Part shown: positions 34,690 through 46,440 of the stretch, one piece after another
Position numbering within the stretch: the stretch's first letter is position 1
How the letters are laid out: every line of letters starts with the position of its first letter
NCBI GenBank assembly: GCA_022577435.1
Contig: JAKOON010000027.1
Location: 2,375,533 to 2,439,532 of the forward strand
Origin: Embiotoca jacksoni
Taxonomy: Eukaryota > Chordata > Actinopteri > Embiotocidae
DNA length: 64,000 bases
Reading direction: 5' to 3'
Notes under the pieces: generated by a model
The model's database searches: none
What the model was told of the DNA's origin: nothing
Seen by the model: the letters and a program-made list of their open reading frames with translations, nothing else
Program-made: the position numbers and the translations under genes

Positions 34690-35332
34690 GCAACAACCGC
34701 TTTTATATTCAGCATCAAAGCGGCGTTTTTACACCTAATTTAAAGCAGCCTGCTTCTATTTATGATCAAACCCCTCTTCTGCTTTTTTGTTTTCCTCACA
34801 CGAGCGTTTACGTGCCGCCAGGTGTGTTTTTTTTTTTGTTGTTGTTGTTGTTGTTGTTGCAAAACCTCCTGTTGTTGATGCCGCCTGTCACCGGCACCGC
34901 CATCAACGTACCTTTCGGTTGTTTACGTGCAAATATTTCATTCAAAAAAAATAACCAATAACGCGTTTTGATTAAGGCCATATCTATTTTTGCACTCTTA
35001 AGTAATATGCGCTTGAAAATTGTCCAGTGAGTTTATATGTCACCATGTTTGATGGTGCACGGAGGGGGGGGGAGGGGGAGAGGGTGGGTGGCATCAGGCT
35101 GTGCAGATGTTTCACACCAGAAATACACAAGAGACAAAATCCACTAACACACAATGTTGTTGTTTTTTAAATGTCACACAGTCAAACGCATTGATTTCCA
35201 TTCATCTGCATTTCCTCTCATTGTCACCTGGTTTCTCTCCTTTGAATCCGTTCTCCAACTTCTCCTCTTGGACCTGGTGGACTCCACCGACCTCGCCGTT
35301 GACCAGGACTCTGCGGGTCCCGGGTCTACCTG

Positions 35333-37498
35333 ATGAGTATGAGCCTGACTACAGAAACCCCTAACGATGGTCCCGCTGTTACAGAAGGTTTTTTGTTTTT
35401 TTTATACCTCATTATTTCCTAACGTCAGTCTCCCACGTTTATCGTCGTGCGTTAAGGTTTGTGTGAGTCGAGAAATGCCGTGACACCTGTTTTAAACCCG
35501 ACAGAGAGCAAAATAACCACACCTGAGAAGAAGGACAAGAAGCCAGACGATGTGGCAGAGGAAGAGGAGGAGGAGGAAGAGTACGTGGTGGAAAAGGTCC
35601 TGAATCGGCGGGTGGTGAAAGGCAGAGTAGAGTACCTCCTCAAGTGGAAAGGCTTCTCTGAGTGAGTTATAAACTTCATTTTAAGGTGTCTGGTTGTCAC
35701 CTCATCCACAAATGGGTTCGCTCCTCCAAGGCTGCACAAATACCTGTTGTTTTTTTAAACCCTGTGACCTCCACAACCCAGCTGGTAGCTTTGAAAAGCA
35801 CATTTTATTTTTTAAAAATTAAAATGAAAAAAAAAAAAGCCAAAATTACACAATTCATCACAGCCAGAAACTGTGACAAATTTAAATGAATGACAGATTT
35901 TCAAATTTCCAAACGGTCCTTAAACTAGTTGTGCGCACCAAACACTTCTGTCAGGAAAAATAACCAAATCTAAACCTAAAATAATGATATTTCATCAAAA
36001 TCACTTCATTTTACTTTTTGTAGCAAAAATAAAGCGATTCAGATTTTTAAATGTAAAATAAAAAAATAAAAAAATGAAATCCTCTGCAACAGGGAAGATG
36101 AAATAAAACAAAAAACGTCTGACATCAACAGTCACATGACAAAACTACAGCAAGTGGAGCTCCGCCCCCTTTTTTTTTCTTCTAATATTGGTAACAGCTG
36201 TGGGCACTTGGGAAAATGTAAATATAGATTCCATCTTAAAATAAACTCTACTTATTTTTTTTTTCTTCTTTCATGATTTATGACACGTGACATGCACAAA
36301 AGACATGTTTGAGATCGATATAATAACCTAGAAGAAATGAGATACCAGCAGGTTCAACAGGCGACTGCATTGGTAATCAAATACCGCGTTTTTTCATGCG
36401 CTCTAACTCCACAGGGAAGATAACACGTGGGAGCCGGAGGACAACTTGGACTGTCCGGATTTGATTGCAGAATTTCTGCAGTCCCAGAAAACAGCGCAAG
36501 AAGGAAAGAGGAAGGCGGCCGGAGAGGCGGAGGGAGACGAAAGTAAATCGAAGAAGAAAAAGGACGACGTGAGTCCCGATTTATTCCCCAAAGATTAAAA
36601 CACCAAACTTTTATAAATGACTTAATGAAAGAGAAAGACAAGTGCAATTATAGATACGGCACAAATAGAAGCCAAAAAGTTGGAGTAGATTAATCGATCA
36701 CTCGTGAAGATTTGACCTTTTTTCTTGACATTTAAGTAACAAAACAATTCGTCCAATTATCAGCAGATTAGTTTTTTATGTGACACTGAGCATCAGAAAA
36801 AAAAATTGACCAATGAGAGTCCAGAGACTCAACAGGTGACTCGTGTCATCGTCTAATCTAAAGCGAGAAGTCTGCAGGACATTTGGATTCAGACTCCAGA
36901 TAAACAAAGAGGAAGGATCGTTTACCTGCGTTCCTTTTTGTATTTTAGTTCCTTTTTTTTTTATCCAAAGTGCTCTTTGAACAGTCGCTCTACATGCACG
37001 AAGCCACGTTGACAACTATCAGTAATCAGCTGTTTGTTCAGAGCATCAGGAGCCTTTAAACAGCTCGTATTGTCAGACTTTTATTTTTTTTCCCTGCTTG
37101 ACTTTAGTTGTTGTTGTTGTTGTTGTTGTTTTTTTGTCCTCCTTTTGATGCTCAGACAGAGAAGCTGAGGGGCTTCGCTCGAGGTCTGGACCCGGAGAGG
37201 ATCATCGGCGCCACAGATTCCACAGGAGAGCTCATGTTCCTCATGAAATGGTTTGTATTCGCCGTGCGAGCGAAAGCAGCCGTCGTTTAAACATAAACGT
37301 GTGTCACCGCAGCGGGTTTTTAGTTTGACTTTGTCTCCGTCGGCTGTCTTGCGCAGGAAAAATTCGGACGAGGCCGACCTGGTGCCGGCGAAAGAGGCCA
37401 ACGTGAAGTGTCCGCAGGTGGTGATCTCTTTCTACGAAGAGAGACTCACCTGGCACTCCTATCCCTCCGAAGACGAGAAAAAGGAGGATAAAAACTAA
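35333..37498 (+). CDS. cbx1: Chromobox protein 1 (HP1 beta)
   Basis: A heterochromatin protein that reads H3K9 methylation. Coding exons: 35333-35387 (proposed ATG exon), 35505-35661, 36415-36568, 37156-37250 and 37357-37498 (TAA), about 200 residues against 185 in human. After an acidic run, the chromodomain begins EEYVVEKVLNRRVVKG. Its aromatic cage Tyr (YVVEK), Trp (LKWKGF) and Phe are present, followed by NTWEPEDNLDCPDL. A Lys-rich hinge follows, then the chromoshadow domain (GFARGLDPERIIGATD, ELMFLMKWKNSDEADL, CPQVVISFYEERLTWHSYPSED) with the Trp used to bind PxVxL partners. The large exon has no in-frame ATG, so the start is placed in the 35333 exon, which joins in exact phase (GAA G then AG). 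The family identity is certain. The first exon is less so. It is divergent from snx11 and convergent with nfe2l1. Confidence 0.93.
35662..36414 (+). other. cbx1 intron, nothing recognised
   Basis: AT-rich unique sequence with short A and T runs. No coding or RNA signal. Confidence 0.6.
36569..37155 (+). other. cbx1 intron, nothing recognised
   Basis: Unique sequence ending in a (GTT)n run near 37107-37130 just before the acceptor. Confidence 0.6.
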
Positions 37499-38074
37499 AC
37501 GAGGGGCGAGAAGAAAGAAACTGTAGTTTTGAACTTCATTGTACTTTTGATTTTTTTTTTTTGAGGGGGGAGTGGGTTGGTGGTGGTGGTGGTGGTGGGG
37601 GGGGGGGGGGCAGCAGAGACAAGCAAGACATCCCTTGGACTCATTCGTCTTTTTGGTGCAGTATCACTCATTCGATTCTACTTTTATCTGGATATTATCT
37701 AAATGTGTAAAGTAAATGCTTCGGGATGTGAAAACGACGGTGTTCATCTTCAGTATCCACTCCAGCCTCCCGGCAGCATCTCACCATCCGGCTCATCTTC
37801 ATATATCACATTGTATCAGTGAGGTGACGTTATTATTATTATTTTTTTAAACTTCAATATCGTGACATTTATCTTTTTGTTTTTAAAAAAAACAACAACA
37901 ACAACAACAAAAAAATCCCCAGTTATTTGGTGCTTTTTGTGTTCGTCTTAGTTGTTTCCGTGGAGCTTGTTTGGTGTTCGGTTACCGACTCACATCTGTG
38001 GTTGATTTAGTCGCTGGTAGTCTTTGTCGTGTTTTTTTTTTTTTTTCATTGTCTCGCTTGTCGGATTTTGGGAG

Positions 38075-38080
38075 AATAAA
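38075..38080 (+). terminator. Poly(A) signal for cbx1
   Basis: AATAAA about 580 bases after the cbx1 stop, followed by a T/GT-rich stretch. This is the best candidate 3' end of the gene. Confidence 0.6.
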
Positions 38081-38333
38081 CCACTTTTTGTTACAGCACC
38101 GAGTCGTGTCACTTTAAATATAAAAAGGAGTTTATTACTCAAGATGGGCTTCAGCTTTTCAATTCACACTAGAAAACACAGCGGGCCAACAAATCTGAAG
38201 TTTTTCTTCGTCACCCGTCCGCAAACTATCGCCGTCTTTATTTGCCATTTTCCAAAGGTTCTCGGTTATCGCCGGACTTCTGCAAAAGCACGGACAACTA
38301 CAGCACGGGAGTCACAGGTGAAAATAAAAACAC

Positions 38334-38339
38334 TTTATT
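38334..38339 (-). terminator. Poly(A) signal for nfe2l1
   Basis: AATAAA on the minus strand about 2.3 kb downstream of the nfe2l1 stop. It lies only about 255 bases from the facing cbx1 signal, so the two transcripts end nearly back to back. Confidence 0.5.
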
Positions 38340-40523
38340 AATCAATAAAAACAATTCTTGATTGCCAGCAAATATCTGAAAACAGAAGGTGGGAGGGATG
38401 GGGGGGGGGGAGTGGGGGAGGGAGGGAGGGAGGGGGGGGGGAACTACATCCAAAACTGAAAGCAGAGGGGTGAGACCGTTATGGAGGCGCTTCGACGAAC
38501 TACAGAAATCAGAACAAACATGAAAATATTTACAGAACAAGACAAGAGACAAAAAAAAAAAAAAAGAAAGAAAAGTGCACTAAGTAGTAGCAGTACTAAA
38601 TAGTCGGTGTTACACTGAGGTGAATGTTAACCGGAGTTTCATGCCTGAATATCACATTTAATGAGGACGTTTCTCCTTTAAAAAAAACAAACGGTTTTAT
38701 CTGGACATCATCTTAATGTTGCGTTCTGTTCAGCTTCTTGTAAATACTCTAACTGCTATCTCAGCTGCAACGACTGACCTATGGGTTGGTTGTTTTTTTT
38801 GAATGTTTTTTTTGTTTGTTTTAAAGTGGGTGATATAACACATGTACTGACGAACTTCATTCAAATAGACAAGTAATAGCACTTCTACATTGAGAACGGT
38901 TTTCATCTTTCGGTTCTCAAAAAACCCTTAAAAGGTGACGATAATGAGATTATGAAATAAAGGCATTCAAAACCAAAAGCGGCCACGACTTTCACGCCGC
39001 CGTCGTCTCTCTCGCGCGCATTCGAGTCGCTTTCAAACCTCGACGTGGCTCGCTTTCGTCGTCGACACTTAAAAACATCGGACTCGTAAATATGTTTCGG
39101 CCAACAGCTCGGCTTTTACAGCAGTTTACAAAAATCGCCTCAAGTGGCGTTCAAGTGGGTAACGTTGGCAAATAAGTTACTTAAAAAGGAATATCGCTAC
39201 ACCACAACTGAGCCTGCGTTATGTTAATACTTAACAACGACAGGGGCACCCCCCCCCCTCTCTCTCCGCCCCTACACCCCCTCTCCGGAGCTCCCCGGCC
39301 CGATCGCGGCATCCTCGGCTTCCTCTCGTGACTCCAGGCTCCGCAACCAAACCCTTCAAAAAATCAACTAAGTGGGCGTCGACTTAAAGCTGATGTGGCT
39401 AGACCGAGAACCTTTTTGCTTATACTACAGATTATGAACAGTTAATAAGAGCCTTTTATTTTATTTTTTTTGTAATTTTTTTTTTTGTGTTCCTAAACGC
39501 AGCTCCCGGTATTTAAAACCTGCAGCGAAGGAATAGCGACAGACACGGCAAAATGCATACAGCCAAGCCTTTTTTTTTTTTCTTTTTTTTTCTTCAAAAG
39601 ACAAATTACAGTGCTATGTATAATTTATAAGGAAGTTTGATACATTTTGCAATGCAGTGTGCCTCCCTCTCCTAAAAACCGTCCGTCTGCTCCTCTTTCG
39701 CAGGACTCTCACCTCCGGGCCTCTTTTTTTTTTAGCAGCGGCCGGGCTTCGGGAACGACTCGGCCTTTTTCCTGACTTCCCGTCTCATCTCAACATCCTA
39801 CATCCGCACATCAAACCCGCTCTACTCGGGGTCCTTCTATACTTAGACGCCGCCGACAAAACTGACTCGGAAAAACCTTTGCAGTACGAGACCTACAGAA
39901 TTAAAGAGTGCAGCGTCCGAGCGTTTTAAGATACAGATCACGTGACTTTGCACCATACTTTTGGTTAGTATAGGTGTTAATGGCATCCTAAAATGATGGA
40001 CTTTTCCTTTTAAGCCTTTGGTATCTTTAACTCTCACTCTTTCTTTTTGCCTGAAGATTTGCAACTTAAAAGCCTCGACTTGACTGTGAAAAATCACCTA
40101 AAGTCTCCAGGGGTGGGATGTGATCAGATAGTCCTTTTAAAACCTCCGGTGCATAGGTGCTCCAACCGTCCTCGTCCACAGTGTTCTTCCACTCCCGCTC
40201 GTCTCGACACCGGTCCCTTCTTTCATCCTACAAATCGTCTCCATCCTCAGTGGTTTGGTGCAAAAAGGATCAAGAGCAGCTCAATTATTATTATTTTTTT
40301 CCCCCCTAATAGCTCATTTTATGTCCTTTTTAAAATCCCCTCCTTCTCCTCGTCTAAATAATGAAATACCAAACGAAGAGCTGCTTCAAAGTTGTTTCCA
40401 GGGGAAAAAATAAAATAAAAAATGTAGGAACAGAATGAAAAGGGAGAAACTAACGCAGGGAGAGTAGTCAACAATGCCATTTCTCTACTCACCCCAATCT
40501 TCTGAAAAGGAAAAAAAAGGACA

Positions 40524-40555
<32 letters not shown>

Positions 40556-40614
40556 GCAGAAATCTTTTCTCACTGATTTAGCAAAGTGACAGAATAAACA
40601 GCAGTTTGTCGCCC

Positions 40615-42552
40615 TCACTTCTTTTTGTCTTTTTGTTTTTTCTCGGGCTTGCGGCTCTGCTCGGCGGTCGTCACGCCGCGCGGCATGATGAGCACGCTGC
40701 CGTCGGCGCTGTACTGCAGCGAGTACTCGCTGGGCGGATAGGGCCGGCCCTCCTCGTCCCGCAGCTGAGTGAACACCTCCTGGTACAGGCTCTGCATCTT
40801 CTGCTTCATCTGCCGGATGGAGCGGATGAACTCCATCTTCTCCTTGAGCAGGCGGGCCTTGTCGCGCCGCAGGTCTTGGACGCCCTGCTCCAGGTTTATG
40901 ATCGTGTCCAGCTTGCGCTTGCGGCAGTTCTGCGCCGCCATCTTGTTCTTGCCGCGCCGGCGGATGTCGCGGATGAGGGCGAGCTGGCCTTCGCTCAGGT
41001 GGTGCTTGGCCAGGAGCTCGTTGAACTCCTCCACGGGCAGGTTGATGATCTTTTCGTTGGTGAAGGGGATTTTCATGGACCGGGCTCGGCGCTCGTCGCG
41101 ACTCGAGTGCTTGTCGAACAAGTCCTGAGGCGGCTGAAGCTTGGAGCTCTGCTTGACCGTCTTCTTCCCGGCCGAAAGGGGGAGCTCCGGGTGCTCGGAG
41201 AAGGCGGTGGACAGCGGCAGGTTGTAAGTGTGATTGTGGCTGATGGTGTCCAGCTGAGGGAGGCTGTGGAACTGAGACGGGTCCTGGTAGCTCATGCGGC
41301 AGAGCTTGCTGTATCCGGGCTGGTAGCCTCCGACGGCGCCTTCCTCCGTCTCCGCCGTGGCCACCTCCGAGTCGGTGCTGTAGCCCACGGCTCCCTCCTC
41401 CGAGAAGGTGGCGGACGTGGAAGAGGAGGAAGCCGCGGACGAGCAGGACGTCTCGGAGCTGCTCGGGGAGGCCGGGCTGTGGCTGGAGTCCAGGGAGAGT
41501 CCGGAATCGGAGTCCAGCTCGTCCTCCAGCTGCGACGCCTGGGCCTGGCTGAAGCCCTCCTCCATGGCCAGGTCCAGCAGGCTGATCTCATCGAGCATGG
41601 ACTCCTCCAGCAGGGTGCTGAACGGGTCGGGCAGGACGGGCGTGGATGTGACGTTGGTGCTGGAACTGTTTACGTGCGGCGGGAGAAAGATCCCCGTCAG
41701 GTTGGTGGCTCCGAACGTGGAGTTGATGTTGGAGGAGTTGCTGGAGGAGAGTCTGAGCATGGCGGGTCTCGGGGTGGTGCTGACGGAGTCCAGCTGGGGG
41801 TTGAAGATCGGGGGGAAGTCCTGGCTGCAGCTGGGGAGGGAGGCCTGGTGGAGGCTGACATCCTGGTTTATCGGTGTGGAGCGAGCAGACAGACCGAAGT
41901 TTCCCGCCGTGCTCGACTCGGTCGTCTCGCTCGTGTCGCTCCCGCTGCCGGAGCTGGTGTCGGGCGAGCTGCTGTTCACTTCCATCGCCTTCGAACAGAA
42001 AGATTTTAAAAAGGGAAAATTATACATATTGTTCCAACTACAGGGCAAAATAAATGACTTTTTATGTTGAAATGATTTCCCTCTTCAACACGGTGAAGAG
42101 AGCAAACCTTCCCCAGGTTGTTATCCTTTACTTTATCTTTTCTTTTGGACCGACACAATAATAATAATCCCGTCGTGAGAACAAACCTACTTGTAGCTCC
42201 ATGATGGCCATGATGTCCTGCCACTGCTGCTCCAGGTCTAACTGCGGCTCTGCTGAGGGCAGCTGAGGTCCCAGAGGGAGGCCCTGAGATGTAGAAGGAA
42301 CTTCTTCATTGGAAACCGTTATTTCCTGGGTGACGACCGGGGCTGGAAACTGATAGAAAATATCATGAACATTAGTGAAAAAAACAAAAACACGTGTTGT
42401 CATTTTTGTCACAGCTCCCTCTGTGTTAAATAACAAATGTTTACTTTTTTTTTTTTTACCTCAGCTTCTTCTCCAAACGGGAACGTAGCCTCCAGCAGCC
42501 TCAGGCATTCTTGTAGAGACAGTGAAGTTTGTGAGCCCAGACCTGGGAGCTG

Positions 42553-42584
<32 letters not shown>

Positions 42585-45335
42585 AACAAGAGATACCAAT
42601 ATTATATAAGAGCACTTGTACAACTGTAGCTAAATTTATTCTGTCCACACTAATTACAAACAAACCAAGAGCATGATTCCCATGATGCATCATGAGCTGC
42701 TGAACACGGACCCATGTGGCTAAAATCACGTCAGAGACTGTTATTATTAGTCCTTAAAAAAGGAGTGACTATTTTACGTTGGAGCAGGAAGTGACCATAT
42801 ATGGGCGAGGGGTGAATCTGACTCGACTTGATTGGGAGCCTGTCTACAATACGCCCCCGCCCGTCAACCAAACTAACTGCTTTTTGAGGTCTAATATCTA
42901 ATCAATGATGAAAATATTTTTAGATGGACCACCAGAACACTAATAAGAAGGAGTGACTTTAGTGAATGGCACCATCTTGGCTTGTGGAAAAAAATGATTG
43001 ACTTTGTATTTCAGGAGAGAAGTCGAATGGGAGTCTGCTGGAGCCGGAGCAAACCCCTAGTGGCCTGCAGTGGTATTGCACTTCTGCATCTGCCTCACTT
43101 TTCAGACCCGGAAGCTACGTCCACTTTAATAAACAGTCTATAGGTAAGATGTGTGCGCACCATTACACATTTGGAAACTGTGATTGTAAACAGCCACTGA
43201 TCTCCTGTAAAGTGCTCTTGGATTTTAAGCCCTTTGATAAACGTGCCTTGGTGAGATGAACCCGTGCCTACATCTGACTGCACCGGCTTGATTTGCTTTA
43301 TCTGAGCTTTAACTCGTCCACCGCTGTGACTCAACACTATTATATCCAAACCGAGCAATTTCACAGATGAACACAATTTTGTTTTTCTACCGCACGATAT
43401 TTTAAGCAAATGGAGACAAGAAACTTAACAGGAAACGTCTCCGCGTGTATAAAAACTAACATACAGCAGATTAAATCATCTTATCGCCAGTGTGCACAGC
43501 TCCCGAGTTTCCATTTCCTTTTTTTTTATGAAGTATAAGGCAGTGAAATGCACAACCTCCCCCTCCCCCCCGCACAGACAGAAACAATAACATATGAAGC
43601 TGTGTTTGGTCTGAACGAACCTGCTCGGGAATGCTCTCTCCGGTCTCTCCGTCCACGGGCTGGACGCCTTGTAAGTTCACGCCGTTTCTCCAGCTCTCCT
43701 GCTCCTCGTTGCTGTCTTTGTTCTCCGGCGGGCTGGGCTTGTCCTCCTCGCTGTCCTTCTGCCGGTTGCTGTAGTTGAACACCTCTCTGCCTGCGCCGAG
43801 GTCGATGTCCTGCCGCCACAGGATGTCAATCAAGTCAATGTCCTGGAAAAACATATAGCAACCATTGAAAAATGGCCCTGTGTGCAGAGGAGAGTTACTT
43901 TAATAACCAGGTATCAAAAACTACTGAAGACCAACTAAACAGATTGACGTATTTATGATAATAATTAGCACTAAACTAGCTCTTTTTTTTATTTTTTTTA
44001 TGTAATTGGACCGGGACATTTTTGGAAGGACAAAGTGACAGATCACGTAACACAAATCAGATGATGCAACCATGACATAAACACTTTGGCATGGTGATTA
44101 TCATGTGACCAGAAGGACGTCTCGGTTTATTAAAACCCAATTACGACATTGTGTAAACCCCCCCTGCATCAATACGATCATTGTGTGTGTCTCAAGGAAG
44201 TTACGTAGAAGTTATAGAGACAAACAACAACAACAATAACCTGTGACACATAGAAATGTCATTAATATGTAACAAGTAAATTATGTTTTTCTTTAAATCT
44301 AAGTTCAGGGGGGAGACGACTGCTCGCTGTGCGGTTTTTAAAGTTGCACCCTGATCCAGCTGTCGTGAATGTGACTCAACTGGTTTGACTAAAAATATCT
44401 GACACTGATCAAAAGTCCTCGGGCGAGGACCATAAAAGACATCGGTGTCAAATGTCACCACAACAGTGGCGGCATACCTTAAATCGTTATGAAACTTATT
44501 TATAGTAAAAATAAATATATAACATATATAGCGAAAATCAAAAAAAATCTGACTGATTTGATGCTGAAGCAAGAAATACATACAACCGAACCTTTCAATC
44601 TCTCAGCTGCTGGATGTGTTTGAACTGAAGTACGTGATCGGGGTCCTGCAGGTGACAACAAGCATCTGTCAGGAGGAGGAGGAGGAGGAGGAGGAGGTGC
44701 CCCCCCTCCTCATCCTCCCTCCCCCGTCCTCCTGACAGATGCTCTCCAGGTGTTTAAAAGAAACGTGTCGCGGTACCTCTTTGGTGAGGTCTTCGTTGCC
44801 ATCCCTGTTGCCCTGCTCCTGGTTGCCCTCCGGGGCCACGGCTCCCAGGCTGCTGTCCGCTGCGTTCAGGTTGTACGTGGATTCAGGCGCTCCGCTTCCT
44901 CCCCTCATGGCCGGGGGTAGCGTCGGGGTCGCTAACGTCCTCTAGGCCGGCCCCATTGTCCAGGGTGATGCCGGGGCCGGACTGGCTGCCGGCGGACACC
45001 GCGGTCTCCGAGTCGCGGTGCACTAACCAGGCGTTGAGCTCCGTACTGGGCACGAAGAGGCGATCCAGCTGGCGCACCTGGTTCAGCAGCCGCCGAGTGG
45101 TGAAGAAATGGTCCAGGTCCACACTCTTTGGATGGATGCCATAGCCGTCCAGCGTGTTGCGCAGGTTGTGAAACTGTGTCTGGGTGTAGGCTGAGCTGGG
45201 CCCCAGGATGATCTCTCTCAGCGGGGGCAGCTGATTGCTTAGATAGGTGTCAACGTCCACCCGCACCCCAATCAGACTCAGGAGGATGGTGAACTGAATC
45301 AGGCCCTCTGTGAAGTACTTTTTCAGGTAAAGCAT
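40615..45335 (-). CDS. nfe2l1: NFE2-like 1 (NRF1/TCF11), with frame disruption in first coding exon
   Basis: An ER-anchored CNC-bZIP factor that induces proteasome genes. Exons on the minus strand: 45335-44777, 43842-43621, 42549-42460, 42349-42191 and 41988-40615 (TGA). ATG starts MLYLKKYFTEG, followed by the NHB1 membrane anchor (IQFTILLSLIGV) and a highly conserved stretch (QLPPLREIILGPSSAY). Then come the second-exon DIDLIDILWRQDIDL motif, DGETGES, ECLRLLEATFPFGEEAE and LDLEQQWQDIM. The last exon has Asn-glycosylation sites in an NST-like region (NSTFGATNLTG), the DSGLSLDSS degron, a Ser run, the CNC box (KIPFTNEKIINLPVEEFNELL), a basic region (RRRGKNKMAAQNCRKRKLD) and a leucine zipper. 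Exon 1 runs in frame to about 44905-44945 and the family sequence resumes (NLNAADSSLGAVAPEG) in the +1 frame. One extra base would explain this. About 800 codons otherwise, human 772. Confidence 0.92.
42553..42592. repeat. (CAA)n microsatellite
   Basis: About 12 CAA units immediately before the acceptor of an nfe2l1 exon. On the transcript it forms a (TTG)n pyrimidine-rich approach to the AG. Confidence 0.9.
42776..43142 (-). mobile_element. Dispersed repeat, copy B (inverted)
   Basis: Minus-strand copy of the repeat at 27861-28200. It begins AGACTGTTTATTAAAGTGGA and carries the same ordered blocks, including GGCCACTAGGGGTT, TGAAATACAAAGTCA and TTCTGGTGGTCCATCT. It is inserted in an nfe2l1 intron and is slightly longer than copy A in the middle. 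Confidence 0.7.
44661..44743. repeat. Hairpin with 17-bp perfect arms and (GGA)n/(TCC)n loop
   Basis: AGCATCTGTCAGGAGGA at 44661-44677 is exactly mirrored by TCCTCCTGACAGATGCT at 44727-44743. The sequence between is (GGA)n followed by C/T-rich TCC units, so pairing can continue inward. It lies in the first coding intron of nfe2l1, ending 34 bases from the exon-1 donor at 44776. Confidence 0.88.
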
Positions 45336-46440
45336 TTCTTTACAACGGAACAAAAGGTGGAAGTAAAAAATAAAAACAAAAAGGGGGCCAGCGACCTCGG
45401 ATCGATCCTTCTGCACTACCACTAAAAGGCCGAGAGGGATACATGAACGTAAAAAGCGGGTGAGGACAGCGGAGAGTCTTCAACAGGAACTACGGAGGTT
45501 TAAAAGCTTCTTTCTTTTTATAAGATCCAAGACGACGCTTCCACTTCTCAGAGAGTCCAGTTCGTACTCGAAGCTTTCGCTCTTCATAAGCTTCTCATCT
45601 TCCCCCAAATCCTGACACAAAGAAAGTGAGAAATTACATTTTTAATTGCACCTACTGCAAAAAAAACAACAACACCACCACAACATTACAAAATCACACA
45701 GCTTTTTAAAAACAGCCCGGAGGAGACACGAGTCTGTACCTACCGACGTGACAGCTCACTAAAGACACAACAGCGACCTCTCCATCCTCCCCCCCGAGAC
45801 CCGAGACCCGCACCGGGCACTGCCTTTTCATTCTCGGTCGTTCAGCGGTGAGCGGAGGTGTGTGTGTGTGTGGGGGGGGGGAGGCAGGGGCGGAGGCAGA
45901 GGGGCGAGGGGGGGGGGGGCTGCGAGTCTCACCCCACCCTTGACAGGACAACTACTTCTGGTGGGTGCTGCTGAAGGTGAATGAGAGTCGAGGAAGCTCG
46001 CTGAGCTGAGCTGGCTAGCTTCACACAGCGTTGGGAGGCAGGCAGGGTCCCTCCCTCCCCCTCCTCCCCCCCTCCTCCCCCCCCCAGCTGCGCCTATCTT
46101 CGTCCTAATGACGTTAGCCGTTAGCTCCTTTATGTTTTGAGACTCGGGCTACTATTACGCATGTATAACCACCTTCACAAACAAAACGTAAAGTAGCAGT
46201 CGGATCAAGCCGGTTGACTTGACATCTCTTTATTTTTTGTTGTTGTTGTTTTTTTTTTACCCTTAAAAGTTGACAGGCACCGCGGCGGCTCGGGAGTCTT
46301 TTAAGGACTACCCACTTCCGCTATAGCTTAGCATCAAACAATCTCCCTAGCAACAAGTGGCGAAAAGCTGGTTGACGCGTTCGCGCAGCCACTCACGGGC
46401 CTCGCGCGCGGCGACGACACATGACTCCAGCGATCGGCGG

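Larger units (their letters stand above)
30806..35332. other. Divergent snx11-cbx1 intergenic region
   Basis: Must contain the 5' UTR exons and promoters of both genes. CpG-rich segments lie at about 31660-32130, 33850-34200 and 34480-34700, and the middle is AT-rich. Special elements inside it (CRE-like repeat, palindrome, LINE fragment, minisatellite) are listed separately. No coding gene was recognised. The 185-codon frame at 33727-34284 is opened by the minisatellite. Confidence 0.6.
37499..40614. other. Convergent 3' UTRs of cbx1 and nfe2l1
   Basis: The cbx1 3' UTR runs right, through a GGT/G-rich tract (37577-37611) and an (AAC)n tract (37888-37909), to AATAAA at 38075. The nfe2l1 3' UTR runs left from 40614 to a minus-strand AATAAA at 38339-38334, about 2.3 kb long. 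A (CT)n tract lies at 40523-40552 and a G-rich tract at 38399-38441. No other gene was recognised. Confidence 0.6.

Noticed and set aside
40606..42009. 467-codon + strand open frame antisense to the last nfe2l1 exon
   Set aside because: It mirrors the GC-rich, codon-biased nfe2l1 exon almost exactly. The minus-strand protein has clear CNC-bZIP motifs, whereas the antisense product is a Leu/Val/Arg-rich shadow without family features.
44883..45422. Start of nfe2l1 29 codons upstream of MLYLKK
   Set aside because: The upstream stretch is a pyrimidine-rich splice approach in transcript orientation, and the family starts at the methionine before the Leu-Lys-Lys motif.
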